A stretch of 64,000 nt of DNA, from assembly GCA_040414675.1 (NCBI GenBank), contig JBEDUN010000016.1, positions 1 to 64,000 on the forward strand, in the 5' to 3' direction. The position numbers and the translations under genes are program-made. Shown here one piece after another: positions 9,147 through 17,417 of this stretch (its first letter is position 1; each line of letters opens with the position of its first letter). The notes under the pieces were generated by a model, which made no database searches, had not been told where the DNA came from, and saw only the letters and a program-made list of their open reading frames with translations. Origin of the DNA: JARBAU01 sp040414675 (GTDB lineage Archaea > Thermoproteota > Nitrososphaeria > Nitrososphaerales > Nitrososphaeraceae).

Positions 9147-10514
9147 TCAACCAAGACCTAATCTTCGCAGCATACCTTGCATCTGTCTACCTTTTGCTTG
9201 CTTCATCATAGATTTTGAATTATGGTATTGTTTGATCAAATCTTTCACATCGTGTTCGGTCAACCCAGATCCTCTTGCTATGCGTTTTCTCCGTGAATCG
9301 TTTACAACTTCTGGATTCATTTTCTCATTTCTTGTCATAGATTGGATTATAACTCTCCATTTCTCCAGTTTCCCTTGGATGGCATCGAGGTGATCCTCTT
9401 TCACCATGCCAGAAAGACCTGGCAAATTGTCGATTACATTTCGGAAACCCATCTTACCGACATTCTCCATCTGGGAGTAGAAATCTTCAATCGTCATCTT
9501 TCCGCTGAGAAGTCTCTTGGCTTGATTTTCATCTCCCTGTAATTCCAAGCCTTTTGCCATGTCAAGGATTGCTTTGATATCACCCATGCCAAGTAATCTT
9601 CCAACGAATCTTGTTGGAGAAAATTGCTCTAAATCGTCGATCCGCTCGCCAGTTCCTATAAACATCACTCTTGCTCCTGTCGCCGCCGAAGCTGCAATTA
9701 CGCCTCCTCCCTTTGCTGTTCCGTCTAGCTTAGTAATGATTATGCCACCAACTGGTGCTGCATCATGAAACGCTTTTGATTGATTATATGCTTGTTGTCC
9801 GATAGTTCCGTCAATAACGAGTAAGACGAGGTCAGGTTTGGCAACGGCATACATTGATCTCATTTCATCAAGCAAACCAGTTTCATCCTTGTGTCTGCCT
9901 GCTGTATCAACAAGTATCACATCCAGATTTTCGGGCAGAAAGTGCTTTAGTCCTGCTCTTACTATGCCAACTGCATCCTTATTGGTCTCCTCGCCATAAA
10001 CCTCTACATCAATCCTGCTACAGTTCATTTTCAGTTGAGTTAGTGCTCCTGGCCTCCATGTGTCAGCGCCTATTACACCTGTGCGATATCCAGATTTAGT
10101 TAGCCATCGTGCAAGTTTAGAAGTTACAGTGGTTTTTCCGCTACCCTGAATTCCTAACATGAGGAGGATATTCTGTCCCCCTGGTCTTAGCGGCAAAGTA
10201 TCTGCTGCGATTTCACCCGATTTATCGATATTTTTTATAGTTTCACCAGTATATCCGAGAAGTTTTGATAATTCATTATACAAGATGGTAATAATGTGAT
10301 CCTTTCGAGGAAGTCCTTTTGGGGGTTGCTCATTTAGTGCACGATCCTTCAAATTCTTTGTAATCGTGACGACAAGCTTAACATTAACATCAGACTGCAG
10401 GAGTGCTCTTTGCACATCTTTGCAAAGTGAATCTATTAATTCCTCATTAATATCGGATGCCCCTACAACCTTTTTCAGTGCTGCTCGTAAATTCGTACGA
10501 AGATTGTCAAACAT
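9147..10514 (-). CDS. srp54: signal recognition particle GTPase SRP54
   Basis: GTPase subunit of the signal recognition particle, which binds signal peptides and SRP RNA and docks with FtsY. In 455 residues the order is N domain (1-90), G domain with P-loop GIQGSGKTT, DTAGRH (G3) and TKLDGTAKGGG (G4/G5), then the Met-rich M domain with SRRKRIARGSG, the RNA-binding helix-loop-helix signature. The length fits archaeal SRP54. Its start is 5 nt after the dph6 stop, so they form one unit. The SRP RNA gene lies in the same window at about 25.3-25.6 kb. Confidence 0.97.
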   Translation of the reverse strand: MFDNLRTNLRAALKKVVGASDINEELIDSLCKDVQRALLQSDVNVKLVVTITKNLKDRALNEQPPKGLPRKDHIITILYNELSKLLGYTGETIKNIDKSGEIAADTLPLRPGGQNILLMLGIQGSGKTTVTSKLARWLTKSGYRTGVIGADTWRPGALTQLKMNCSRIDVEVYGEETNKDAVGIVRAGLKHFLPENLDVILVDTAGRHKDETGLLDEMRSMYAVAKPDLVLLVIDGTIGQQAYNQSKAFHDAAPVGGIIITKLDGTAKGGGVIAASAATGARVMFIGTGERIDDLEQFSPTRFVGRLLGMGDIKAILDMAKGLELQGDENQAKRLLSGKMTIEDFYSQMENVGKMGFRNVIDNLPGLSGMVKEDHLDAIQGKLEKWRVIIQSMTRNEKMNPEVVNDSRRKRIARGSGLTEHDVKDLIKQYHNSKSMMKQAKGRQMQGMLRRLGLG

Positions 10515-10519
10515 TTAAC

Positions 10520-11209
10520 TCACACACATACCATTCTAGCTTCCGATATTTGTAATATGCCACTTAGATTATCCCAGCTAACAGAAGATTTTGTAATTTC
10601 CAAACGCTTGTTATGATACAACGGACAACTGACCACAAGAGTTTCTGCTTCACCACCTTCAAATGAAATATTGAATCCGAATTTTTTACTAAGAGATTGT
10701 AATTTTCCTAGGGACTGAAAATCGATAACTTTGCCCAACCAGCACAGATCTAATCCCATTGCAGACACTCGAGTTATGACAAATTCAAATCGATTTTTGA
10801 CCAGTTCGTACATATATTCTACTGGATCTTTATTCCATAATGGTGTGACAGTAGCAATTCCGTTGGCTTTGCAGAGATTTTGAAACACCTTCTTCTGAAA
10901 CATGCTGGATATACCACCATGAACGATCCCTTCTATATTATAAATTTGCATAGCCTCTTTGATAGACAGTTCAAGTTCGACCGATTCGTCATCGATTGAT
11001 ACACCGATGGCGTCCTTGGTGAGTAAGGGGATTTCCATAGCATTAGCGAGATACTTAGCAATCCATGTATCAGGATAGTGAAAAAGCATACTTTCGTCAG
11101 ATCTAGGATTCATAGTTATAAGACAAACCACCTCATGGCCACTTTGTTTTGCCAAGTAGATGCAGTATGTGCTGTCTTTGCCCCCTGAGAAAAGTGCAGC
11201 CAATTTCAT
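10520..11209 (-). CDS. dph6: diphthine--ammonia ligase Dph6
   Basis: Catalyses the last, ATP-dependent amidation that turns diphthine into diphthamide on elongation factor 2. The 229-residue N-type ATP pyrophosphatase has the PP-loop FSGGKDSTYC at residues 8-17, the family motif GLDLCWLGKVID and the GGEAETLVV segment, all hallmarks of the MJ0570/Dph6 family. It ends 5 nt before SRP54 starts. Dph2, an earlier enzyme of the same pathway, is at 24.2 kb. Confidence 0.93.
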   Translation of the reverse strand: MKLAALFSGGKDSTYCIYLAKQSGHEVVCLITMNPRSDESMLFHYPDTWIAKYLANAMEIPLLTKDAIGVSIDDESVELELSIKEAMQIYNIEGIVHGGISSMFQKKVFQNLCKANGIATVTPLWNKDPVEYMYELVKNRFEFVITRVSAMGLDLCWLGKVIDFQSLGKLQSLSKKFGFNISFEGGEAETLVVSCPLYHNKRLEITKSSVSWDNLSGILQISEARMVCV

Positions 11210-11439
11210 TAGTTCACTAGGCTCTAATTGTATTGTATATATGTAATTTTGATTATTTTTATTTGAAGTGTATTAGATCCATAGTGTTGTGATATCTTTA
11301 TTAGCCAATCACAATATATTTTAGAAAATCCTCGATCCAAATGGATTAAACTAGAACATACAAAAAGGTCTTCAAGTACTGGTTATATTGTTGAGATAAA
11401 AATTGGGCCGTCAGATAGCCCCTTTCCTCAAATCATTGA

Positions 11440-11754
11440 AACTACTTTTATGAAGCCGTTACTCATATTTGTCGTAAATGCAACGCGCAGTTTTTTTTAC
11501 CGAAGAGCAAATTTGATATTGTTTGTCGCTGGCCAGCTTTTTGATCACAGCTTCCAAATTCAATAAGAAGAATACCGGAACTAGACGGAGCAAGAATAGA
11601 AATAGAATGCACAAGCTGTGGCGGTCATCTAGGACATGAATTTGTGGGGGGATATCTGACGCGAAAAATACTAGAGCGCATTAATTCATTGTCCATGCGG
11701 TTTAAACAAGAGGGCACCCAACTATCTGAAAGGGTCTGGGATAACTTCGTCTGA
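11440..11754 (+). pseudogene. msrB: degenerate methionine-R-sulfoxide reductase (msrB)
   Basis: The plus-strand frame ending in TGA at 11752-11754 reads as an MsrB zinc/catalytic domain: THICRKC (zinc CxxC), CRWPAF, RIEIECTSC (second CxxC), GGHLGHEFVGG and INSLSMRF. It is dead on three counts. An in-frame TGA follows WPAF where the family has WPSFD. The catalytic Cys of the RYCINS motif is Arg (CGC) in LERINS. The N-terminal part is out of frame, with a stop at 11437-11439. The 3' end is repeated in a second degenerate copy downstream. Confidence 0.75.
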
Positions 11755-12062
11755 TAATCTCAAACCCTTTTAGTTCTAACAAAATTCTGTTATATGTTTA
11801 TTCTTGTGCTGCTTTTTATCTAATCTTTAGACTATGCTTTCAAGTCTAATTTTCAAATCCGCAGTGATGCATCGTATACCTGTCATAAATTATGTCGAAT
11901 TAACTATTTTGATGAAACCCCGGTAATTGTTACGGGTTCATAAAAGGGCTTAGTACAAAATTCAATGACTAATAGTAATATACTTCATTAATATAGCTAT
12001 AAAAAAAAGAGCTTAGAAATATGTCTTATATGATTATATAATTATATAGACTTGAAGAATAC
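11680..12062 (+). repeat. degenerate tandem duplication, copy A
   Basis: Begins inside the msrB relic at TTCATTGTCCATGC and runs through its 3' end and flank to TAATTATATAGACTTG. It aligns with copy B at 12124-12480: GAGGGCACCCAACTATCTGA versus GAGGGCAAGCAATTACCTGA, and ATGACTAATAGTAATATACT versus ATGACTAATAGTAATTTACT. Similarity is clear but eroded, so the duplication is old. Confidence 0.6.
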
Positions 12063-12096
12063 CCTGATTATATAATTATATAGACTTGAAGAATAC
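12031..12096 (+). repeat. 32-bp perfect tandem direct repeat
   Basis: Two identical 32-bp units, 12031-12062 and 12065-12096, are separated by CC; each starts TGATTATATAATTATATAGA and ends GAAGAATAC. The identity shows this duplication is much younger than the surrounding copy A/copy B repeat. Each unit contains the palindromic core ATATAATTATAT. Confidence 0.85.
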
Positions 12097-12123
12097 TTCT
12101 AATCAATATATACAAGGGTGTGT

Positions 12124-12480
12124 CAATTCATTGACCATCCAGTGTCTGTCTGAGGGCAAGCAATTACCTGAAAAGATCAGGGGATGATATTGCTAAACAA
12201 AACATGTTGGTAGACTTACTTTATTCTTGCTATGGTTTATCTGCTAATTAGACGTTGGCTTTCAACACTGTTTTTCCATTTTGCACATGCAAAGGGTATA
12301 CATGTCACAGAATTATGTGAAATCTACTGTTTCAGTCTGACTATCATAATTTTAACAGTTGATAGATTACAGCTTAGTACGATTAAATGACTAATAGTAA
12401 TTTACTTAGTTAATTTAGCTATATAATAAAATGTATTTAGAGATATTTCTGATGTGATTATGTAATTATAAAGACTTGCG
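12124..12480 (+). repeat. degenerate tandem duplication, copy B
   Basis: Second copy of the msrB 3' end plus flank. It starts TTCATTGACCATCC and its first codons still resemble the MsrB tail (NSLTIQ...EGKQLPEKIR versus NSLSMR...EGTQLSERV). It ends near ATGTAATTATAAAGACTTG. No open frame is left. Confidence 0.55.
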
Positions 12481-13051
12481 GTATAGTATTAACTAGACTA
12501 AGTCAGGCAAGACATCGCTTGTATACGAAGTCTGGTATGGAAGCAGGAACTGCTAGCAGCTTGGTAGAGGAATTAAGCCAAAGTTAGAAATGAGATGAAG
12601 AGAAATAAATGAAAGGTCATAAAGTAACGGAACGACGAGAATTAAAGTCAGACTATAGAGGAAGATATGACTCGGGATTCTGTCCGAAGAATGACTATCT
12701 GCATATCATTTGATTCGATTCGAATCAAAGAGAGTCACTCATATAAAAATCGCTTATTGGCAAAAGTTATTTCTATGAGCTGCCTGACAAGTCAGAGTAT
12801 ATGGCGAATACTCGTTTAGATTAGATTCAATGGGCACGATTGAAGTGTGTGCAGACCATTATTGGGGTGCACAACCCCAACTATCTCTTCACTATTTTTC
12901 GATTGGAATAAACGTATACACAAGGCTATTGATCGTAAATGTGGGCATTTAAAAAAAAGTTCTGCAATTTTGAATTTAGCTGAGGATCCACTATCTGAAA
13001 AAAGCAGATGACATAATCAAAGTCTGGGATTAATTTGTTAGTGAGAGCCTG
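12481..13051. other. non-coding stretch
   Basis: About 570 bp between the duplicated region and the fumarase relic. I see no supported gene, RNA or repeat. Confidence 0.5.
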
Positions 13052-13317
13052 ATGAGAGTTGCCGCTCTTTATTTGGAGAACAGGCTTAGGAATCCAGACA
13101 AGTATGAATTTAAACGATTTATGATAGTCACTGTCTTGTCCCATGCGATAGGATTTGAGAAGGAAAGATCAATAGCACATAAGGCGTTCAAAGGGAATTT
13201 GACTTTTAGAGAAGCGGATATATCAACGGTTTAAGTCCGCGAGATTACGACAGAATTATTGATGCATCAAAAATGGTAGGAGATCTGCATAATGGCATGA
13301 AGGATATAGTTGATTAA
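13052..13317 (+). pseudogene. C-terminal fragment of a class II fumarase, frameshifted
   Basis: The first frame (to 13234) reads FMIVTVLSHAIGFEKERSIA then HKAFKGNLTFREADIST. After a 1-nt shift near 13225-13230 it continues GLSPRDYDRIIDASKMVG and ends at TAA 13315-13317. This matches the C-terminal region of class II fumarase/aspartase, where the order is LMLVTxLxxxIGYxKAxxIA, HKxGxTLREA, then LSxxExDxxVxPxxMVG. The catalytic N-terminal domains are absent. Assignment is from motif order, so aspartase cannot be excluded. Confidence 0.6.
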
Positions 13318-14376
13318 CAAACAGTTGATTCTGGTCACGCCTGGGTTCTCACTTACTTTTAACCAGCAATGAGTATGACAACGGAATTATAATTCACTTT
13401 ACCGGGGGATAAATCAATAACGATTATCCACCTGACTGGAGAAAATCCATCTAATATTCCATCTTAACTGACCAATAGAACGATTGAGGAAGTATTATTT
13501 TATCATCTCATTTTAATTTTTTACCAAAACATTAGCTTTCAGATTATTGTACGTCCTTTGTTCTATTATACTCTGGTGCCGAGGATGGGTGTTCATTTCT
13601 ACTAAACTATTTGTTGGCAAGTGCCCAGTACTAAATTATTGGTCACAAAAAGAATAGTTAGACTTGAACCAATGAAGGAAGCACGAACTTGTGAGTGGCC
13701 ATTACCGTCGTGCCAAATGCTATCATCCACGTATTTAATATTAGGATGATTTACTCGCGTCAGCAATACCGAAAGTCGTGATGGAGCCATGGTTCATATT
13801 CGATAGTACTTACCGTAGCCGTCGAACCTAAAACAAAAACGGTAACGACTCCGTTGTCGTTTATGAACTCCTTTACCATTCTTGATTTATGCTCAGACCA
13901 ATAAGGTCGCCTTTGTCTACTAATTTGGGTTGGGATTTATTTACATCCCAATTGGCTCAATTTGCTTCAGAGGTTATGGTCCGTAGATGTGTTAATTTGA
14001 ATATAGACAATTTACCTACACTAAATATAGTCTAGGCTCAGAATATGCATGGAGTGGCCTTGTTTAGAACTGTTCCAGTAGTTTCGAACATTACTCATTG
14101 CATGTACGTTGTGTGACACTATATTCATCTATTGGATGCTTCAGGGACTCATAATCTTCCTCATATCAATGTCAACTACTTTCTCATTATCGGTCGGCTC
14201 TTCCTATACTTCATCAGCATCCAAAAAAGAGAGATGTTCACTCTTATATAGACCAAACAGAAGGTTTTAGGTTCTACTGAAAAAAGCTTCGATCAGAGTG
14301 ACAAGGCTTTATTTTTATAGGAATGTGAGAGATCGGAATGCTTTAAATTAAACTATCATAACCTCATTTAAGCACT
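13318..14376. other. 1.06-kb stretch without recognisable genes
   Basis: Short ORFs only, none with family resemblance or promoter. A TATA-like CTTTAAATTA at 14341-14350 belongs to the tRNA-Cys gene. Confidence 0.55.
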
Positions 14377-14463
14377 GGTAGGGTGGCAGAGCGGCTATGC
14401 GTTCGCCTGCAGATTAACTTATTAGATAGCGAATCTATAAGGGTTCGAATCCCTTCCCTACCT
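14377..14463 (+). tRNA. tRNA-Cys(GCA) with a 15-nt intron
   Basis: Acceptor GGTAGGG pairs with CCCTACC (14456-14462), discriminator T. The T arm is AAGGG-TTCGAAT-CCCTT. The anticodon stem TTCGC (14402-14406) pairs perfectly with GCGAA (14429-14433). Between them are 22 nt, where a normal loop has 7. The loop starts CT-GCA, giving anticodon GCA at 14409-14411. Removing 15 nt at the canonical 37/38 site (about 14413-14427) leaves CTGCAGA. The predicted bulge-helix-bulge is relaxed, with three of four central pairs (CTG with TAG). A TATA-like CTTTAAATTA lies about 30 nt upstream. Confidence 0.88.
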
Positions 14464-14583
14464 CTAATCTAATCTGGAAGAGTCCCCGTCATTAAGTCTC
14501 AAATATGATTAGATTAAAATGAACACTTAATGTACTCGATCTCTATGTGAGCAGATATATTTCAGTAATGAAAAATCGAACTT

Positions 14584-14745
14584 ATGAATGCAGTTGCACT
14601 AATAGTTCTTCTTATACTCCCACCAGGAACAGTAAAGAATGAGGGGGTTTTCTTTGGTATGCTATCTGTACTAATAGCTCTAATTGTTTTGGCGATGATT
14701 TTACGACGAAGACGGCTTCGAAGCTCTGATTCGAGTGCAGACTAG
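14584..14745 (+). CDS. small membrane protein, 53 aa
   Basis: ATG at 14584 to TAG. One strongly hydrophobic N-terminal segment (AVALIVLLILPPG) and a second helix (FFGMLSVLIALIVLAMI) are followed by a basic RRRRLR stretch and a Ser/Asp tail. This suggests two membrane spans or one span plus a signal-like segment, with a cytoplasmic basic end. Family unknown. Confidence 0.5.
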   Translation: MNAVALIVLLILPPGTVKNEGVFFGMLSVLIALIVLAMILRRRRLRSSDSSAD

Positions 14746-14854
14746 TCCAAATAATCAGACGAAAATCAAATCAGATTTATTTAATGTTCAATATTATATC
14801 CAAATATTTGACAACTTGTTTGATTTATAAGATGTTGTCAATTTTCTAACTTAG

Positions 14855-15214
14855 ATGCTTTATAGAATTTGCGACAGTAAAGAAATTGCAGAAGGCCATA
14901 TGGCTGTTTTTGAACTTGATAGAAAAGACATTCTAGTCGGTAGAAAAAAAAGCAAATTATTTGCTTGCAATAATTCCTGTCCACATCGAGGAGCATCACT
15001 ATCTAAGGGTCAACTTGAGGGAGAGAATATAGTTTGTTACATGCATGGTTATGAGTACAATGTTTTCAACGGAAATTTAGTTACGATGAAATCATGGAAA
15101 AAGGAACCTTCTTGGATGGAACAGTCTCCAGAATGGCGAAAATCTGGCCAATTGATACTTTACAGAATATTCGAAAACGAAAAAGGAGTGTTTATCGAGG
15201 TACCAATGTCATAG
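14855..15214 (+). CDS. Rieske-type [2Fe-2S] ferredoxin
   Basis: A 119-residue soluble electron-transfer protein or oxygenase-associated ferredoxin. The cluster-binding boxes are CPHRGAS (Cys42, His44) and CYMHGYEYN (Cys61, His64), the exact Rieske C-x-H...C-x2-H pattern with 16 residues between. There is no membrane anchor or signal peptide, so it is not a cytochrome bc-type Rieske. The partner oxidoreductase is not adjacent. Confidence 0.88.
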   Translation: MLYRICDSKEIAEGHMAVFELDRKDILVGRKKSKLFACNNSCPHRGASLSKGQLEGENIVCYMHGYEYNVFNGNLVTMKSWKKEPSWMEQSPEWRKSGQLILYRIFENEKGVFIEVPMS

Positions 15215-15427
15215 AATGTTTACAAATGTTCCATATCTATGAGTGTTAAGAATTTCACTAAACTTGTTGTCAAAAATAAAAAGGCCGTTAGTAGAAACGG
15301 ACCTGAAGATATAATCTGATATTCTTATCTTGAATCTGGCCGAATAAATAAATCTGTGAAATATACTTATCAAATTCTATGACAACATTTTGAAAAACCC
15401 ATAAAACTAGACTTGTAGATTTTTAAT

Positions 15428-16150
15428 GTGAGATTGGTGTCGTTTCTTTATCTAGTATCAATCGTATTCATAATTTTAACCTTTCACAGCCAACTAGCAT
15501 ATACTAATTCAGTTTTTGGTATAGACGAATATCATTTGACGAACGGATCTAGTCCATCTTCCATTGATGGAACAAGAGCAATTTCAATATGTTGTTCATG
15601 GAATAAAAATATAACATCAAAAAGCATCAATTATTCAATAATTAATGCTAACGACACGATTAAACACGCAATTCAAAAAGGCATTAATGAATGGTCCAAA
15701 AATAATGCTATAAAATTTGTGGAGGTACCAAACTCGAATAATACCAACATAAGAATTAGATTTGTTTACGGAACTAGCACCACAACCCCCCACAGTAGTT
15801 CTATAAATGAGATGACCATGCAAAGTGGCCTAACAGTTGGTAAGACCATTGACAACTTCGACAATGCCGGCTATATTAATCGCTCGAGTATCCTAATCTA
15901 TGGCAGCGCGTTTGGAAATCCTCTAGATTACCAAATACTGCAAAATATTGCAGCTCACGAATTCGGTCATGCATTGGGCCTAGGCCATGCCAGTTTTGCT
16001 AGTGATTTAATGTTTAATAAAGTGAGCTTTGAAAAGGAGCGAGTCTCGCAATGTGATATTGACGGCGTACTAATCGCAAATCAGTGGAGATATAGATATC
16101 CCATGGAGGATTCCAGTATGCCGAATTCGCATAATGTTACTTGTTACTAG
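15428..16150 (+). CDS. secreted matrixin-like (M10) zinc metalloprotease
   Basis: A 240-residue exported protein starting at GTG 15428, with an N-terminal hydrophobic signal segment (FLYLVSIVFIILTFHSQLAY). The zinc site is HEFGHALGLGH at residues 177-187, the full metzincin motif, and DLMFN about 8 residues later supplies the Met-turn. The region before it (IKHAIQKGINEWSKN) resembles the first helix of matrixins. No Cys-switch propeptide is visible. It probably acts outside the membrane; the substrate is unknown. Confidence 0.82.
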   Translation: MRLVSFLYLVSIVFIILTFHSQLAYTNSVFGIDEYHLTNGSSPSSIDGTRAISICCSWNKNITSKSINYSIINANDTIKHAIQKGINEWSKNNAIKFVEVPNSNNTNIRIRFVYGTSTTTPHSSSINEMTMQSGLTVGKTIDNFDNAGYINRSSILIYGSAFGNPLDYQILQNIAAHEFGHALGLGHASFASDLMFNKVSFEKERVSQCDIDGVLIANQWRYRYPMEDSSMPNSHNVTCY

Positions 16151-16308
16151 TTATTACTACATAAAATCAAGATGGTGACGTAAAATATTTCTTCTATTAG
16201 ACTAAAGCAGAACTTGTTATCTGTGGTCTATGTTGATTAATTCGTACTATCGATCTTGGATTAACCAGTAATTCAGAAAGAATTAAATCTTGACATGAAC
16301 GAACTAGT

Positions 16309-16968
16309 TTAAAAGACAACTCCGACAGCATCCTTTACTTCTCGAGATAGTTCACGATAGCCATTCTTGTCGATAATCACAACATTGATGCTATCACCAG
16401 TACCCGCGTTTCTCCTTATCGCTGCTGCTATAGCACGTAGTGCAATCTTGTATGCTTCCTCCACTTTCATATTTTCCTTAAATTCTGATTCTAGATAACC
16501 GTAAGCAACTGGAGAGCCACTTCCAGTCGATATGAACCGTTCAGTCGTCATTGATCCGAACAGATCAATATTATATATTTGGGCACGTTCTTGCTCATTA
16601 AATCCTGCCATAATCAATTGTACGAAATAAGGATAATAACGCTGATTGAAAAGGATGTTTGAACATAGTCTAGCAGCAGATCGAATCGGCATCAACTTGC
16701 GATTGGAAATCCGATAAATATTCGCATTATATCGCATAATATCTACAAGATTCTGTGCGTCGGCTACGCCTCCTGCAATAGTCATGCCAATATGCCTATC
16801 AACTTTTTGAATCTTCATGACATGCTTGTCTGCAATGAAAAAGCCAGCACTTGCTCTTGTGTCTGCAGCTAATACCACCCCGTCGGTACATGTCAAGGCA
16901 CATGTCGTAGTTCCCTTCTTGATTTGTTCTGCTACGTTTGCAGGGTACCTGCTATCTTGCTGATGCAT
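16309..16968 (-). CDS. psmB: proteasome beta subunit (catalytic)
   Basis: Catalytic subunit of the 20S proteasome. A 19-residue propeptide ends in Gly19, and Thr20 becomes the N-terminal nucleophile (GTTTCALT). In mature numbering Asp17 (AADTRAS) and Lys33 (HVMKI) are both in place, and the SGSGSPVAYG and GDSINVVIID segments fit the family. A TATA-like GCTTAAATTTAG lies about 35 nt upstream on the minus strand. It is a single gene. A second beta subunit without propeptide is encoded at 57.6 kb. Confidence 0.95.
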   Translation of the reverse strand: MHQQDSRYPANVAEQIKKGTTTCALTCTDGVVLAADTRASAGFFIADKHVMKIQKVDRHIGMTIAGGVADAQNLVDIMRYNANIYRISNRKLMPIRSAARLCSNILFNQRYYPYFVQLIMAGFNEQERAQIYNIDLFGSMTTERFISTGSGSPVAYGYLESEFKENMKVEEAYKIALRAIAAAIRRNAGTGDSINVVIIDKNGYRELSREVKDAVGVVF

Positions 16969-17417
16969 ATAATATCCCTACCTGATCAATACTAAATTTA
17001 AGCATTCTCAATCAAAGAATTTCAATTGAGTGTGAAAGAAGGATTTTCATAGCACGTATTTAGGACTATGCACAACTGATAGTACAACTGTAAATATGTC
17101 GACACATGGTAACTACTAAGTGAAATATTTATTTTTTTACGACTAAATTCAAAATAAATTGGATCAAACGATCTCTTCGTTTGGTGTATTAAATGCAATC
17201 TAATTATATGTTTGCTTGGTTTATAGTAAACATTTTTCTCAATTGCAATATTTGTAAATATCACATATTATATTTGAAATCTTGAGAATCCACTAATGAC
17301 TAGGAAACTAAACTAAATTAAATTTAATCAAACGAGTCTCCAGTTGAAAAATAGGAAATTAGTTCGATTGGTTCCCTGTGATAAATCCGTTGCCAATGAC
17401 GACTAATAATTATATCT
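16969..17417. other. divergent intergenic region
   Basis: Upstream region shared by the divergently transcribed psmB and leuC. It carries the psmB TATA-like element at about 16998-17010; nothing else is recognised. Confidence 0.5.

Noticed and set aside
8957..9211. 84-codon plus-strand ORF overlapping the SRP54 3' end
   Set aside because: Runs antisense into srp54 and has no family resemblance.
11440..11754. Selenoprotein MsrB with the TGA read as selenocysteine
   Set aside because: The TGA lies where the family has Asp, not at the catalytic Cys, which is itself changed to Arg, and the N-terminus is out of frame.
12031..12096. CRISPR-like repeat pair
   Set aside because: Two units only, separated by 2 bp, so a simple tandem duplication.
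17022..17264. 80-codon minus-strand ORF between psmB and leuC
   Set aside because: AT-rich composition (Ile, Tyr, Asn) typical of chance frames in intergenic DNA; no motif or promoter.
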